From contig NC_088310.1 in the NCBI RefSeq assembly GCF_910592395.1, positions 22,957,491 through 23,021,490 on the forward strand: a stretch of 64,000 nt of DNA, read 5' to 3'. Source of the DNA: Lineus longissimus. Its lineage: Eukaryota > Nemertea > Pilidiophora > Heteronemertea > Lineidae. The notes under the pieces are model-generated. The model searched no databases. It was not told the origin of the DNA and worked only from the letters and a program-made list of their open reading frames with translations. The position numbers and the translations under genes were made by a program. Of the stretch, positions 1 through 15,100 are shown piece by piece; position 1 is the stretch's first letter; every line of letters starts with the position of its first letter.

Positions 1-3000
1 AGTGACAAATGTGCTGACAGCCCATCTATTTTGACTTGTCATCTGGCGTCCTGTACCTAGTCGTGATCTTAGGGACCCTCTGGCCTGCTGGGCAGTTTTC
101 CACATGAATAGCATTCCCATAGAGTACCTAACCTGCCTTGGTGATCATATGGGTCAATCATTGCGTGCTTCATTTGCGATGTGGACAGCGCTAAACACCA
201 GACTGTCATTTGGAATGCACCACGTTAATCCAAGGTTTTCCCCTGTGGTGATGCTAGAGGGAGTTTCAGTATCATTGATCCCGGAGTTCTTGGGATGTAA
301 AGTTCGAAACAGTAGATTATTGAGGCTGAATACCAGAGCTCATTGGATTCTGTGTGGAGAAGAGTTCCAGATTAGCACAGGGACCAGAAGGCTCTCAATT
401 GATGTGCACTGCAAGGTCATTGACCTGAGCCATGCCAAGGGCAAATGCATCAGATGATGGCTTGAAGTTAAGAGTTTGAACCTGGTGCAGGTGTTTTACA
501 AACTGGCCATGCACCAGAAGCTTGGTCGATGCCTTAACGACGTGGCCTTTGGGATTTGAATACCATTTGGGTGTTTGAATACACCATACGTTGCTTCTGG
601 AAAACATTACATGATCTGGGATACTTCTACCAATGCAACGATTTTAGTTTCCCAGTGGATTTCCAATCATGAGGAAATGTCGTCAAAATGTGACAGATTT
701 GAGTAATTGTTGCTTTCTGGTCCTTGACCCAACCGTGAAGCATTGGCACGTGCGCCTTCCTTAAGATTCCATGGCTCTTGCTTTTCTTGCCACTGTCTCT
801 GTTGCATGAGAAGCGTGTGCCCCTCTCTGGGATTCTGACCCAGAACAAAAATCCAACTGTTATAAAATTGGCTCTGTCAGCTGCCGATCAGAGTATTATC
901 GTTTGTTGGTGACAAGAGGGTCGTGTTCCTATTCATCAGTTATTGAGTGCATTAGAATTTTTTTATGAATGAAATCGGCATGAATGGACGTTAGATTTTT
1001 CTGCCGATGGGGAATAGTTTTGACACTGGTGCTGTCTGAATGATCCGTATTTTGATATTCTGGTGTTATTGTTGGCATGTAATGTGACCTTGGAAGCCAT
1101 AGGCCAACCATGTTAAGGACCTCCCCTGCTAGTTTGGACAATAAACGGCAGTGCTTTTTCTGCCTCAGTTCTTTATTGTCCAGTCAGACTTAGAGAGGGG
1201 CTGTCCTGTTCTCACCCGTTGCTCGAGCACAAGACCAACGAATCACTTTCTTTTTTTATCGGGGCATGATTTTTTTCCGTCTTTGTGAAGTGCTTTTTCT
1301 TTCCTTTGTGCGGATTCCTTTTTTTATCAGCAAATAATTGCTTCAACCTCCCATGCAATTGAAAAAAAATATGTGTTTCCCTGGGCTGTAGACTAGAGGA
1401 CAAGAATCGCATGTCGATTTTTGATGACGGGTTGATAACGGGCTACAGTTTGCCTTCAGCTAAATATCAGTCATTCTTATCTTCATATGCCTATTTGTAC
1501 ATTACTTTGAATCAAATTCGCCATAAGCTTCGACCTAGGCGGTATTTTCTGAGAGTCTACTTGATAACTTAAGAAATTGTTTGCCGAAATTTGAATTTAG
1601 AGACCCTTGGCTATGTCTGAATCACTTATGTCATTATCTGTCTGCCTTGCTTGATAGCTTTTGGCACGTTTGATGACCGAATAAAATACCTTACAATGAC
1701 ACTCAGACACTTTTTAATTCTTTAAGTGTGGCCATTTTCTCTTCAAACAGGAAATGGATGTGCTCTGGTGATCGCAGTCTATTGCCTTACATGACTGCAT
1801 ATTTGAGATTTTACTTTGCATAAAAGTTGATCAATATCCTTCAAGGCTGAGAAGAAGTCCATATTTCTTCTACTGTAACAATGAAAAAAGTTAGCAATCT
1901 TATCTTGCCCTCATGAGGTCTTCATTATGTGGAAACTAGATGTACTGTATCGCCCTGGTCGAGGCATTATTATCACAGTCGATAACTATTACCAGCTATC
2001 AAATTCCTCATTTACAACTTTTTGACAATGGATTATGCAACATCACCTTTGCCTAGCGTAATTAGTTATACTAACTGATGCAAACAATGGTATTCCTAAC
2101 TAACGATTAATGAAAATGATGCAACGTGCCGCAGGCTTGTTGACCAGTTAAATCACATTGCCAGATCTGAACGAACCATGTCTACAACACCTGGTCCCAT
2201 TTTGATACTTTTATCAAATAGTTTATGATTACTTGCCCAGGGTTGTAGCTTTTACACCGTTTCATTGTTTCGTAGAATTGTGACGTCAAGACCGCGGTCG
2301 CGGATCCATGACCTTGAGTTTGTTATCGACTTCCGCTGTTTTGATTGGTTGATTTCTAGATGGACTAGGAGCAGGAAGCCATGATTATGATAAAGTTGTT
2401 TATGTTGATACCGATATTGTTTTTAGGTCTGATTGAGGTGCCCGGTTTGAACTTGAATTAGAAAAAGAGCGGCTTGTGGTGACTACTAGAACAAAGTACT
2501 GTGAGGTGACCTTGGGCAGGTCACCAAACTCAATTGAAAAATCTTTGACTGAGGTGTAAAACTGAGGCTAAGTATTTGATCTGTAATGAATGGACAATAC
2601 AAGTGACTGCACTGAAGTCAAGAAGAGGGGGGGGGGGGACTAAAAAGGAAAGAAACCAACCCACGTATTGACATCATTAATGCATCATCAGCTCCAAACC
2701 AGAGCCCTGCACATAAGACTGCGTAGAGGTAATGCCTAAGTGGCACTAAATGATAATTACAGTGTTCCTTCATAGGTTTTTGAATAAACTATTGTCAAAA
2801 GGTTTAGATGCATAATATCTGTTAAGCAATTTCACTGAACAGAATCATCATCTTGATACGCTTTGCCTTTAATGAATGTATCAATAATATATGCCATGAA
2901 TGATCAGTGATGGTCTCTGATTTGTTGGTATGAATAGTCACTACTATACCGGATGATGTAATCTGCTTTGGACATGATTAACACCATACCCTTCCATTCA

Positions 3001-3326
3001 TGATGCATCTAGTGACCAATGACAATGCCTGTAATCATCACATTATCACTTTCCCTTTGTAGGATAAGGTTACATCTGCCCTGTTGTGGTCAAAAGCATT
3101 GTCAAAACAGTGATTTCAGCAGGCACTGGGGATGGATCTGAGAGTAAACACGAACTGTTGGCAGAATGTTCATGTACATTTTCTGACATGTACGAGAACT
3201 GCCCCATCACAGGATTCCACAACTATACATTGTTCTACTGCATTCTCGTCCCTGGTGTTCATTATTGACTTCGATCACACCTTCGTCCAATGATTTGCTA
3301 AAAGATGAATAAATAAAAGTTCTGGT

Positions 3327-3343
3327 GGGGGGGGGGGGGGGGG
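3327..3343 (+). repeat. Poly-G run, 17 nt
   Basis: One of several long homopolymer G/C runs. Others are at 2627-2638 (G12), 10060-10072 (G13), 17109-17123 (C15), 36396-36410 (G15, after a short GT repeat) and 49187-49196 (G10). Confidence 0.95.
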
Positions 3344-4334
3344 TGCTCATGCATGCATATGTACATGTTCATGTACACCAGGTTGCAGGTTGCAGTGACA
3401 AAAATCTCTTGTTTGCAGAGTGTTTTTAGTTTGACATTATTAAGAAGGAAGTCCTTTGGTGAACCAGTCTCTCTGCCACAGGTCAGGATGTTCTTGACGT
3501 AAGTGCAACTTTAAGGATTGCTCTAACTAACTTCTATAAATATCCCTGCCTCAAGAGTCTCCATTCATAAAGAACATTTTTTATGATTATTTATCCAGTT
3601 TTTCATCTTGTCAAATACTATTGTCCTGACTTCCTGTTTTGATGGTTGTCGTGGAGATTTTCTTAACCAATAGACTTTCGCCTACAGCCCTCGGCCTGAT
3701 TTGGTCACCATCTCCGCAATCACGTTTTTTGTGTTTTTGTTTGCCAGGCTTTTAGGCATAAACTTGAATAAAATTCACTTTCTGTTTTCTTTCAAGATTT
3801 TGTAATTGTATTCGCAACTTCTGAGAGGATGTCCATTGCATTGTAACTTTGACCTGTTCTCTTATGTGCAAATTTGCATAACTATTTCAAAATGTACACA
3901 TGATTTTGGCACGTTTTGGTGGCATAGAAAGTTTGGTCCATTGCCCTTTGCCTGCAAGCTGTATGTCACCAAACCGGTTTCTGTGTTAAGTACCTGAATG
4001 GGATGGCATGGTGCCAGTCTTGTGCAGGTAGTTTTTCTGAATAAATTTATCTTTTTCTTCAAGAGGCTGCCCCGCAATGGGACCATCTGCCCATTCCTGA
4101 CATTAGGGCCACTTAATATCGGACATTGAAGAATATACTTTAACCTTAAAAGGAAACCTTTATAAATGCATGTATGCAGAGAGAAATCCTGGACAGTTCA
4201 AGTATTTTGGAAACAAGTCGGTTTAAGCTGGGTGTCTGATTCTGGTTTACTTTACCCATCAAAGGGACTGCACCCTTAGCATATATACCAAGAATATTGA
4301 TTGACTATTGACTATAAAACAGAAGGTGATGCGT

Positions 4335-4407
4335 GTACTTTTATTTCCTGTACTTTTATTTCCTGTACCTTTCTTTCCGTACCTTTTTTCCTGTACCTTT
4401 TGTACCG
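4335..4407. repeat. Imperfect 15-bp tandem repeat
   Basis: About five units of the form GTACTTTTATTTCCT, drifting to GTACCTTTCTTTCC and GTACCTTTTTTCCT. Confidence 0.85.
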
Positions 4408-4565
4408 TATATCATACCACCATTCTCATATACACCAGACCTCAGAAGTTAAACTAATCAAGACCAGATGGCACAACTAGTAAATGTGTATATATTTTTC
4501 ACATACATAGTTTGTTCCACCCACATTTCCATATACTGCACCATGTGTGTTTCAATAACCTTATA

Positions 4566-4600
4566 GCAAAAATATATAAGGCTAGCTTATATGTTTTTGC
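4566..4600. repeat. Hairpin-forming inverted repeat, copy A
   Basis: GCAAAAATATATAAG (4566-4580), a 5-nt spacer, then CTTATATGTTTTTGC (4586-4600). The 15-bp arms pair with one mismatch. The same left arm recurs at 19030. Confidence 0.8.
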
Positions 4601-5679
4601 TTATAGGAATTTCAATATGTTGAAAAGGTTGTTATACATTTTAGTTCGTTAGAAAGTATATGAGCTGACAATTTTGACATGTATTCTGCCATTAAGAGCC
4701 ACCGAATTTTGTGGTCAGGGCTGTGTCCTTCGGCCAGAATTCCTCTCTGTTCTTCATTGAGCAGATGAGCTACTGTCATCATCAGCTTTACATTCACATC
4801 CAGCAGATAGTTGTAAGCCTATTCTTCTGAAAGGGTTTCTTTAGGCGACAGTGCCGTGTTCGCAGTATCAAAAATGTTACCTGTTACTTCCTGTTTAGCT
4901 TGTTGCGGCTACCCCGTACCTAACCAAATTGCTTATGTTTGGATTGCTAGTTTGCTCGTGGCACTATGGTAACTGCTTAGCTCTCTCAGCATGATCCTTT
5001 CCTTTGCTGCTATGACAACTACGTGTGTATATCGAAGTACTTATCATCCGATACAAATTGTTGATCATGATTAATATCTTTAAAATAAGTTTAATTTCAT
5101 AGACGGCCAGTCAAGCATACAAAATTTGTTTTTACTCCCTATAATTGCACCGGTGGAAAAGGTCATGCTGCTGTTGTTGCTTTGAAATCATTTGAAGTTA
5201 TCTGAAATCGGTTTCACCTTTTTGATATTGGCAGGATTTCCTGTTTATTAAGGTCGAAAGATAGCATTGTTGCTGGGGCCTTGTTTCATGAAGCATGTCA
5301 TGATAAAAGTATCAATTTGTGACAAGATTTCCACATTGGATTGAGATGGTGAAGTTAAATGTTTGTTCATAATTATGATAGGCAAACCATGAAAAACAAT
5401 TTGTAACATCTGAAAGTATAGTAGGATAAGCAAAGAGAATCAAAGTTTGATGACAATGAACCATAGCCTCGCCTTGCCGTTGCAATTATCAAAAGCCTTT
5501 GCAAGGTCTCATCAATTCAATGTTTGAGTGGGCCCGCTAACTGCTGCTTTGCCTAGACTTGAGGAAACAAAATTGGTGGCTTCTATTCTAGAATGACCTC
5601 TGCAGATATGAAGATCTGTTGGATAACGTGATTAGTCAGTTGAAGTACTCTTGGCGATTGTACACCTCAAAAGCTGCTT

Positions 5680-5695
5680 ACTGTACTAGTACAGT
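5680..5695. repeat. Perfect 16-bp palindrome
   Basis: ACTGTACTAGTACAGT reads the same on both strands. No neighbouring gene. Confidence 0.9.
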
Positions 5696-5906
5696 GTACA
5701 TTAGTTCAATGATATATGAAATATATTTGATTCAATACCAACATTGGACATTTTTTGGAACCTCTTCTAATATTAGGATTTATACTCTGTGGCTCAGCAC
5801 CCACAAACACTTGGATTCCTTATCTGAAATGCATATTTTTCAAAATAACTTTTAAAAAACCCTCAAGTCCTTAAAGTTTGCTCAGTATCTTTTGGTTAAA
5901 AATCCC

Positions 5907-6181
5907 CAAATAACACGTGGCATGGCCTTGTGCATGGTCTACAGAAATCACCGTTTTCTTTTAGTATGTGCAAATAAGTCTCTTTTATTCAATCAAAATC
6001 ATAAGTTTATCTTTTGAGCCTTCAATTCTTCTTCGATTGGCCTGAGGTCTTTGAAGAGTGCTTCACAAGTTTTGGCGCTGAATCGTCAAATAACACGTGT
6101 CATGACCCGATGCTTGCAGGAAATCCGTCATTCAATTTTATATGTGCAAATCATTCTCTTTCATTCACAAATTCATCTTTT
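5907..6181. repeat. Diverged 180-bp tandem duplication
   Basis: The block starting CAAATAACACGTGGCATG at 5907 recurs as CAAATAACACGTGTCATG at 6087. Both continue through a similar run with TATGTGCAAAT, a TCTCTTT/ATTCA tract and end ATCTTTT at about 6016 and 6181. Similarity extends a little upstream of both starts. Confidence 0.75.
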
Positions 6182-9100
6182 CAATACTGATGAAATAACT
6201 GGGTATTACAATCCAATTCCTATTCAAAATGCATGCGTTTGCCATCGCCAGAAGATACAGACAATGTAACCTTTTTGAGCAAACGGTTGCATGTGTAACA
6301 ATAGTAAACACACACCCACACCCTACCCCCATGGGCACCAGACCTCCTGACACAGACTACGAGAATATACCCTCAAGTCTTTTGCATTTGAAATTTTGTC
6401 GAGGGTAGTGTCAATGTATTTGGTTTATGCAATGCGTATACATGCAGTAAATATTATGAGCTCTGATAAAGTGCTAATAGATACTATTGTTATAAATGTA
6501 TTTCAATACGTTTTTCTGTCGATGTATCTAGATTACGTAATGCTTCCAACATGCAGATACATGCATTCAATATTAGTGTTAGTATTAGTTACAGTCATTG
6601 TGTTGGTGCAATGGTTTTTATGACCCCTTGATAATTGCCACCAAGTGTTAGTAATGTTACGAGTACCATGCAACCGCCTACTCTTTTCAAAGAACACTCA
6701 GTGTAAATTCCTCTCCGTAGCGGTTCCTGATATTACGTAACACTCTATCCATAATCCATACGCTGGGACGTGTTCATTTGTTCACCATTTGATAAATACC
6801 GCACTAATAACGTAGGTGCTTGTTCCTTGTCACACAACACAGAATAACTCGTTGAATATTTTATACCCACGAAGCAATTGTCTGGGAAAATTGTTGCTAT
6901 TAGCTATTGATATTCTAGTTATTAGTATTGATTGTCGGAAGGGCTAATCAGAAGGAGCAAGGGTAATGGTGTTTGTAGGTTCTTTAACGACTCACGTGGG
7001 ACACTGACAAGGGCCCTCTTCTGAGCTCCATCTCATAATCTTTACTTCCTATCTGCGTCATTCTGTATATCATCAGCTTAAATTACCATCATTCGACTGG
7101 AAAAGCTGTAACTTTCAAAAATAGTGTTGGATGAGGACAAAAACATGTCCTGTGTCTCGTCTCATCTTTGCAAACATTAAAATGGCCCATTCAGCACATC
7201 CTAAAACGTGACAATTTTAAATCGAGATTTGAATCGAAAGATTTTATAACTGTTTTTCAGTTGCAATGATCGGAAACAAGAAACCTCTCCCATTTCCAGC
7301 CTTCATTTACATTGACATGGATTTATGCAACAATTTAATGCAATGAAACAGGTCAATTTTTCAGGGATGTGCACAAGAATTATTCAATTTATCAGCCATT
7401 TCCTCAAAAAAGTCTTCTGTTGCCTCAGAATTAATTCGACCAATCCCTTCCTTCCAGGTCTGTCTGTTGAAATGAAGTTTATGCAGCATCTTTAAAAAAT
7501 ATTTTAAAAATGTTACTGTGGGTTTATCAAGCTATGGTGGACTGAAATGAGGCATTTCGACATGCAGCTTTGACAAATATAACGAAATAGCTTAATCGGC
7601 ATACTGCCATTTCATCAATGATCCTATCCTTGCTGTACTTGGGGGTAGGATGGGTAGTAAAAGTATTGAAAGTGCTAAATTGTTTTTAAATTAGAGCGAA
7701 AGAATTTACAAAATCTGGTATTTACCCTTGTTCACTGCAGTGTTTCGAATTGATGCGATTTCTGTTTATTTTCATAAGTTTTTATCAAGAATTGGCACGG
7801 TGACAGAAGTTATTGTTTTGCGCAGGGAAATTTTAACGGTCGCACGGCATAAACGATCGCAGGAATGTGATCGATGGTATTGGCTATAGATTGGAAACTC
7901 GGGTGTATATATAAAAATACATCCAGGCAATAAATTATTAATCCATTTGTAATGCAAGTAATATGCCGTGTGTGGGCCATACATCGTTCATATATCAAGA
8001 TAAAAATCAATGTTTCTGCTAGTTTGCACTTTACGGGGAAGAATTGGTGAAAAGACTACTGATGCCTTATCGATGTAATCATTGCTATGGAAAGCAGCCT
8101 ATTGATTAGATTGCAATGAGCATGTTGTACAACATTTCCAGTAAATAAATGAGATTGTCTGTTCAGTCGAAAAATTGTCACTTACATGTATGCTAGCCAC
8201 GAGGCAGTCAAACACAGTTTTATTCTGGTATTTCCCTGTCCATATTAGAAATGGAAACTTTTAATTCATTTTCTTTCATTCCTTAATAACTTGAATCAGC
8301 GCAGCGTGAATGTTGACCTGGTGTAATTTTGATTTAATCAGGTTTAAGACATTTTATATCCTGCAGCAGTGCGGCCTAATTTACTGAATGAATTTTAAAA
8401 AACAACGTGCATTTTCAAAAATGAGCATCTCCAAGGCAAAAATAGAGTCTCCTCAAGCCAGTTAAGAAGAGACGCAGTAGATTTTTTTACCACTTTCTTA
8501 CATTTTCATGTCATGGTCGCCTGTCTGGGTTTGTTTGATGATGTTTGGCTCCACTGTCCCCTTTCGTGTTTTGCTGACTTGTCATGCTTCCTGTTCGCCT
8601 GAAGGTGGGTTTAGCCAACTCGCCAAGGTAATACTTCATAATTGTTATTCAAGAACCTTCCCTCTTATCTTGTCTTTGGGCGATGACCCCAATGCAAGCT
8701 TCCTCCCCGTCTAAATGATTCTAGTGATTACTCAATGGATTTGTTCCAGCAGTAGTCCGACACAGTTGTGCACAACTGAACTGGTTTCCACTGGAACCCT
8801 TTTGAGATCGACTGGCAATCTTTGCTTGTAACTGGATTTGACGTCCATTGGTAACTTGTTTCCTTTGCATCCACCTAACATATATATACTGGTACTAGGT
8901 ATAGGGGAGGTACATGAACCTGCTGCAATGCTTTAACAGTCGCTTGTTGCTTTTGAAGGTACTTGTGGGTGTTTTATTTTATAAACTCCTAGAAAATGAC
9001 ACAACTTTGTTTTTTAGTGTAAATATTTTGTACTTGGTAGAGGTGCATAACCTTTGGGTTAAGGTGAGGTCCCTAATCGGGAAATAAGAAATAAAATATT

Positions 9101-12100
9101 GACTCTTGGTCTTGTTTCCTTTCTTTGAAATTAGCATTTGGTATTTCTGCTGTGCTCCTGAAGAATGGCTTTGTGTGCGACACAAGTCCAGCACATTCTG
9201 ACTAAGGGTCAAAAACTTTATAATCAAATAATCTTATTTGCTTCCCTAATGATATTAAAGAGTTTTCTATTATGCACTTATTTCCTTTCTGTGTCTAATT
9301 GTATTAAAGAAATCAAATTTTATTCTTAAACTTTAGTTAATTCGATGATTGGAGAGATTGCTACAAAGGGCAAATTCCGTACTGGTGATGGAGGTGTTTT
9401 AAAGTGTTTTGTCTCTCCTCGTGGTCCCCCTGCTCCAATGAGTTGACGATGTCACATTTTACTGACAATAACAAATGGTTTATCCTAAACCTCTAAAATG
9501 TTGTGAAAATGTGTTCCTATTTCAAAAAAACTATTCTTAAGGAAAACTGACTTAGCGTAATCTAACTGTAGAGAAGGGTGCGAGATAAGGCCAACATGTA
9601 GGTGTATTCTCCTGTTTTGTTTTGAGATTCCCAAATCACAATAGCTTTTGATTGAATTGTAATTGTATACCTTTGTTTGCGCATTAAAGGTTTCTTTGAA
9701 GTCCGAGCTTAACCCACTGTTGTTTTAGGGTCTGACTAGTTCCCATATTATCGTTGGATAAGGGTTTAATAAAGGGGCACAAAAATAACAGGAATATTTT
9801 GGCAGATTAATGGGATCAGCCTGGTCTGGTATGTTGATAATTGTGAGAATATTATTTGTTTGTGAAATACTTTCTATTGGATTGGTATAGCCAGTAGCAC
9901 ACTTAAAGGCAACAATTAAACAATCGCTTAATCCAGTTAAATATTTATTTCTGTTGCTACCATTTCGACTGTTCCGCTTTGCCATGTGCTTTGTTATTCT
10001 TTGAGACCACAGAATAGTTAGGAAATGCTTTTGGTATTAGGATGGCTGGGGTGTCCTGAGGGGGGGGGGGGGTCACCGTGCTGTATGTTGTTACTGGAAT
10101 CAGACTGGACCACTGTATGGCAGTGTTGTAGTCATGAGTTAGTTCCCATCAGGAGTAACTTAAATATAGTAAAAAATGAAATAAAAAGGATGATTGGGAA
10201 TACCCATATTATGTATTATATTATGTTTACTAGAGACAGACCTGGTTCCAAAGTAGGCCCCATTATAGCCAAAGAGAAAATTGAATGCTCAGAAGAAGAA
10301 CACTATACATAGCATGTCGTTGCTTAATGCACACTTATGATAATCACACACTAATATTCCTACCAAGTCTGGATATCTAATCAATATGATAAACTGGACA
10401 TTCAGGCCTGACACGTCTTCATGGTTGGCTCTAATTAGATGTCACTCTAGGGTCAGGTATGCCCGTCACCTGCAGGCAAACTCTCTGTTAAAGCTCAACG
10501 GTTCTGTTCATGCCCTTCCTGAGGGGCACCTATACAATACGCCTATTTCACCTACTATAGGCCTTTGTAAAAAAGGTTGCCTCTCAACCAGCTGAAACCC
10601 TTCTAGATCAGCATTAATATCATAAAGCAGTGGTACAACAGGACAAAATATGCTGCTCCTGAGCTCGGATGTTGGCCAAACGTTAGCAGATGAAATTTTT
10701 GTAGTCGATCAAATTGTACGTTACACATTCTTATGGAATTCTCAGCTCCGTGAATAGTGGTAGCACAGTGTTTCCACGATGTAAATTTGCATCATTAAGG
10801 TATTCTGTAGTACTACGAAGGTAAACCAAAACATTTCCTGGGAATTCTTGGTTATTCGACTTATTCCATGTCTCATAACTATGCGATGCTTCTTAGTAGC
10901 ATGAGTTACTACCACCAAGCCAGCTTGCACTCATATATGATGGGTACATCCAAAAATTTACAAAAATAGTCAGTAGAATGTTTCTCTAGTGTATCTCAGG
11001 TAAGTCATTCCAGGACAGTCCCTCTGTACAAAAACTCTTTACTTTTCGTTGGAATGCCATTTTTAATAATCCTTGTTTGAGCTGTTTTCAGTTAGAAATA
11101 GAAAACATCATTGTTAGTGTTTGTCTGCATTCTCGCTGAAATATTGCACCAAAAATGTGCTAAAAAGCACAGAGGATGCCTCAAATAAAGGTCTTTGGCC
11201 TATGCTTTTTTGTTGGGGAGTCGGCAGTTGATAGCAATGTTTATTTTTCCTGCCTAGCAAGTTGTCTTAAATTCAGTCATTTCTTCTAGTATTTCCCTCG
11301 GAAGAGGAAGTTTGAACCTTCTCTTTGCAAAAAGTGCTTATTACAGCAGTTTGTGATTTCATCTAACAAAGCTTACCTTTGGTAAGTCAAGTAGATGATA
11401 GCAAACTTACTGGAAGACTCTATTCTCAAGAAACAACACAGAGGGAATTCTCTTTTTCAGGAAGCTGGGGAGGTGATGTCAGGATTTAGGAAATACGCCC
11501 TAATGTTAGTTAGATTTGAGATGAAACATAAACTGCCTCAGGAATCAGGATGATTTTTGATTACGGAATGTCGTGACAGCTAGGTACCCCCATTTTCCCC
11601 CTCTAGGCAGAAGAAGATGGAAGAAGACTGGCCCTTCGATCCTTTTCTCGATACATGTTGCTGCAGTTTTCAAACTCTGAATCCTCTGCTAGGAACAACT
11701 ATTCGTTGAAAGTATGTTTTTCTTGCCTACAAAGTTGTCTTCCATGCAACCATTCCTTCTCGTATTTCCTTGAGAAGGCTTGAGTAAACCAGTTTTATTT
11801 ACTACTGCAAACCTTACACCCATAATCAGCGCCCGGGCTATTTTTTCTCTGCTGTTGATGGAGTACTCTAAGATTTGTTTTTCCTTGTCTCGAGTTACTG
11901 GTTAGTTACTGTGAATGTGGTTTACCTATTCTTTGTAAATAAGGAAAGTATGATGGACAAAATTGGTGACTCCTATTCAATGCCACTCTACATTCAGGAC
12001 CTTTTCCCGAGGAGGCAGGGGGAAAATTCCCCCATGGTGTAATGCTGTTGCATTCTGCAGAAAGGATTCCCATGAGTCGAAGGGGTAGTTAAAAGTGCTT

Positions 12101-15100
12101 GAAACGGTTTCAGTCGCAGTCATTGACTGGTTGCCATGAGGTATTAGACCGGAGACATAGATCTGTTGCTAAGACGAGGTTGATGGGACAAGACAACTTG
12201 TGCAGTTGTAAGGAATTAACAGTTTCCAACTTTGAGAAATTGATTTAAGGCTCTTTGACCAAAAGGCTAATGTGAGGATCCTGTTGAACTCTCTATATAG
12301 GTACATGTAAAGCTTTCCGAGGTCAAAGAGCCTGGGTTTGCGTGTAGGTGAGATGCATGTTTATCAAGTGGACATAGGATCTTTTCTATTAATTGTCAAC
12401 AATAAGGTAAAGGGAGCTTGGTTGAGCTGTGATTCAACAGCACTGAACCAAAGTATTTACAAGCAAGTATTTACACACTCTTGAAGAAGTTGTGGGAGTG
12501 TGCATTGATAAAGTTTAGGGCGTCTGAATCAGTGTTCATGGTAAGTGTCTTGTAGATGTGTCGTGGGTGGTGGGTATGAAAATACCGGAACATGCCTTAG
12601 GAATCTGAGGACAGAAGACCCCTTGTCTGCCGTGTGTCTGATCCAGTGTGAGAGTTAGCTTGACTCATCTGAGTACTAGCGTGGAAGTGCATGTGGTATG
12701 CACTGTTTGTCTGAAGCAAAAAATCTGTAAAAGTTTTGTGGTAGAGCTAGGAACAGTGCTGTCAGGTGTGCTACATTGATCTTCAGACAGGCTCCTCCAG
12801 AGACAACCAGTCAACATCACATTGCCATCAGAAGAAAGGATGTGGTAGATAGTACCTTAGGAATATGGTACCACTTCCTGTGGCCCACTCCCTGCCTCCT
12901 GCTCTGCTATCGTGTGCCAATGATCAAGAAATTATGGTTTTTCTTCCCCCTCCCTGTCGCCCCTGTGGCGCGGCCTTGTGCCAATCAATCCGCTGGGTGG
13001 CTTATCCTTCTCCAGGTGTTAACCCTCTCAGTACAGGTGCAATAATTAGCGTTAATGAAAAACTAATAATCTTAATTAGAAATACAGACATATGCCTTAA
13101 CCTAATACAACCTTACCCCAGGGCAATTGACAAGCAGGTAGTAGTGCTAATCCCGATAGCAGACAGTTCAAGCGAAAGCAGCCCTAGGACTAGGTTGAAA
13201 TCTGTTGTTAAACATTTGCTGATTTTGTTCATGGTAATGATTGGTGGATCCAGTAATGACAATCTGACTGAATATACAAGACTTTATTCCAAGACTAAAC
13301 AAGCTTTTGGGAGGAGATAATTATTGGAGATCTACTCATTATTAGCTGTTTATGTACTAATAAACTTCGCTGCTGGCTGCAGCTGTCTGCAGCGTACTGC
13401 AGGAGCAGATCGGTTTTCTGAACTAATGAGAGAGAATTGGTGTCATGATTTGAAGAGGGTCTCCTTAGTAGTAAAGAGAAAAGAGTCATTTCTACAATCT
13501 AAAGAGAAGAGGATCCGGACTCGACTGTCTCTTATTATCCATACTAATAATAAGTAAAGAGCCTGAGTCCACTCTGCTGGTGAAAAATAGAATTGCCAAA
13601 TAAACCGCTAGCACCACAGTAGTTTTCCCGAAGAGTGGTGACCGCAGCAGGAAAAGCCCAACTGAAATTCCTTGACCCTTGGATTGTTAGTCTAGGACTA
13701 TAACCCTACCGAACCCCATCTAACCATATAAACTTTTATTGTCAAAATGGGGAATGGATTGATTTCACTTATATTTCAAACCACAGATGTTTGAAGCATT
13801 TTGGCGAACATTCCTTGTAGCAGGCATTTCGTGCTCTATGTTGTAAAAAATGTATTTCATTTGCCGATATCATTCAGGCACCAAATTGACAATAATGTTT
13901 CTGCAACTGGTGATATTTTGTCGTGGACTGTGCTTGAATTATGGACGCATATCAAATGGCCGTATTAAAAAACACCATAAATTCTTGACTTTTCTTTTCG
14001 AATCCATCATCACATGTCATACATCGGCTGCCAAATGATGACCTGTCCATTTCAAGCTTGAAGACATATCATTGTCATTTGGTAAAAAAGAGACTTGAAA
14101 ACATCCAAAGATGAGTTTGGGAAGACGCAGATATTTTATTTGACATTCAAGGCTGACCGCCTTTAATGATGTAAAGTGTTAAAGGCAAGCAGAAAAAAAT
14201 TTGTATTCAGACACAGCGCTATTCAGAATTCCTCATCGAAATTCCTATTGAATAATGTTGGAAACTTGACCCGTTTTCGTTCCAGAGGACCATCTGCTTA
14301 TTTTGCCTCTGAAAGATGATTTTGCGATTACATCAAAACAACTTATGGTCACCTGAATTTTACGTTGAAATTTATTAACCATTTGTGAGTGAGATTTGTA
14401 CTGTTTCTATAGTAAGCCTTTATTACATTTTAAGTTTAATAGAGGCTGTTATATTGCTTTCACTTTTAAAAAGACAAAATACTGAGGCTCCATAGCATAA
14501 TATTGAGAGGAAATGTGGCATTTACATGTAACTCAATTTCAGTAAATACCAATAATCTCTCATAATTTGTATAATGCCAATTAGAGGAAGGAACTCTTGG
14601 ACATCCATGGCCCACCTGTCACTCACAGTATGACATCTTCTAGCTGCATCTGTCCCTCTTTTCCCTTTTCAATGTTGACACAAACAGTTGTCCTGGAGCA
14701 TGAAAACACCAAGTAGTTCCACAGTAAAAATGCTTAAATTTAGATTTATAATAGAACTGTGCACAAATGTTAGGGATTTTTGCAAAGGAATATTTTAGCA
14801 TATGAGACTGGGTGCAAGAAAGGCAACTGCCGTCTAATTAGTCAGTAATAAATTAGTTTGTAAACAATCAGAATCCCAGTAAGGGTCTGCCTTGAAATGA
14901 AAGTGGTACTATTTCAGTAACCGTAGTTTGGGATACTCCACCTTCATAGACAAGTCCATGCGCCTTCCTGATGTGTTATTGAACTGCATGTATCATGAAT
15001 GAATTTGACGGACACTTTTTCTTTGGCAGTGTTTTCCTGCGATTAGAAGAGCCTGGCTTTTCTACCAGGATGCTGGCCTTGAATCCTGGCATTTCAACCT

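Larger units (their letters stand above)
1..5906. other. No gene recognised
   Basis: Only short frames (up to 117 codons, 104-457 plus strand) without recognisable domains. It contains the G runs at 2627 and 3327, the 15-bp repeat at 4335, the hairpin at 4566 and the palindrome at 5680. Confidence 0.6.

Noticed and set aside
12776-13320. Overlapping frames of 89 and 151 codons as a gene
   Set aside because: Two open phases in the same strand, proline- and leucine-rich without domain similarity. Probably chance.
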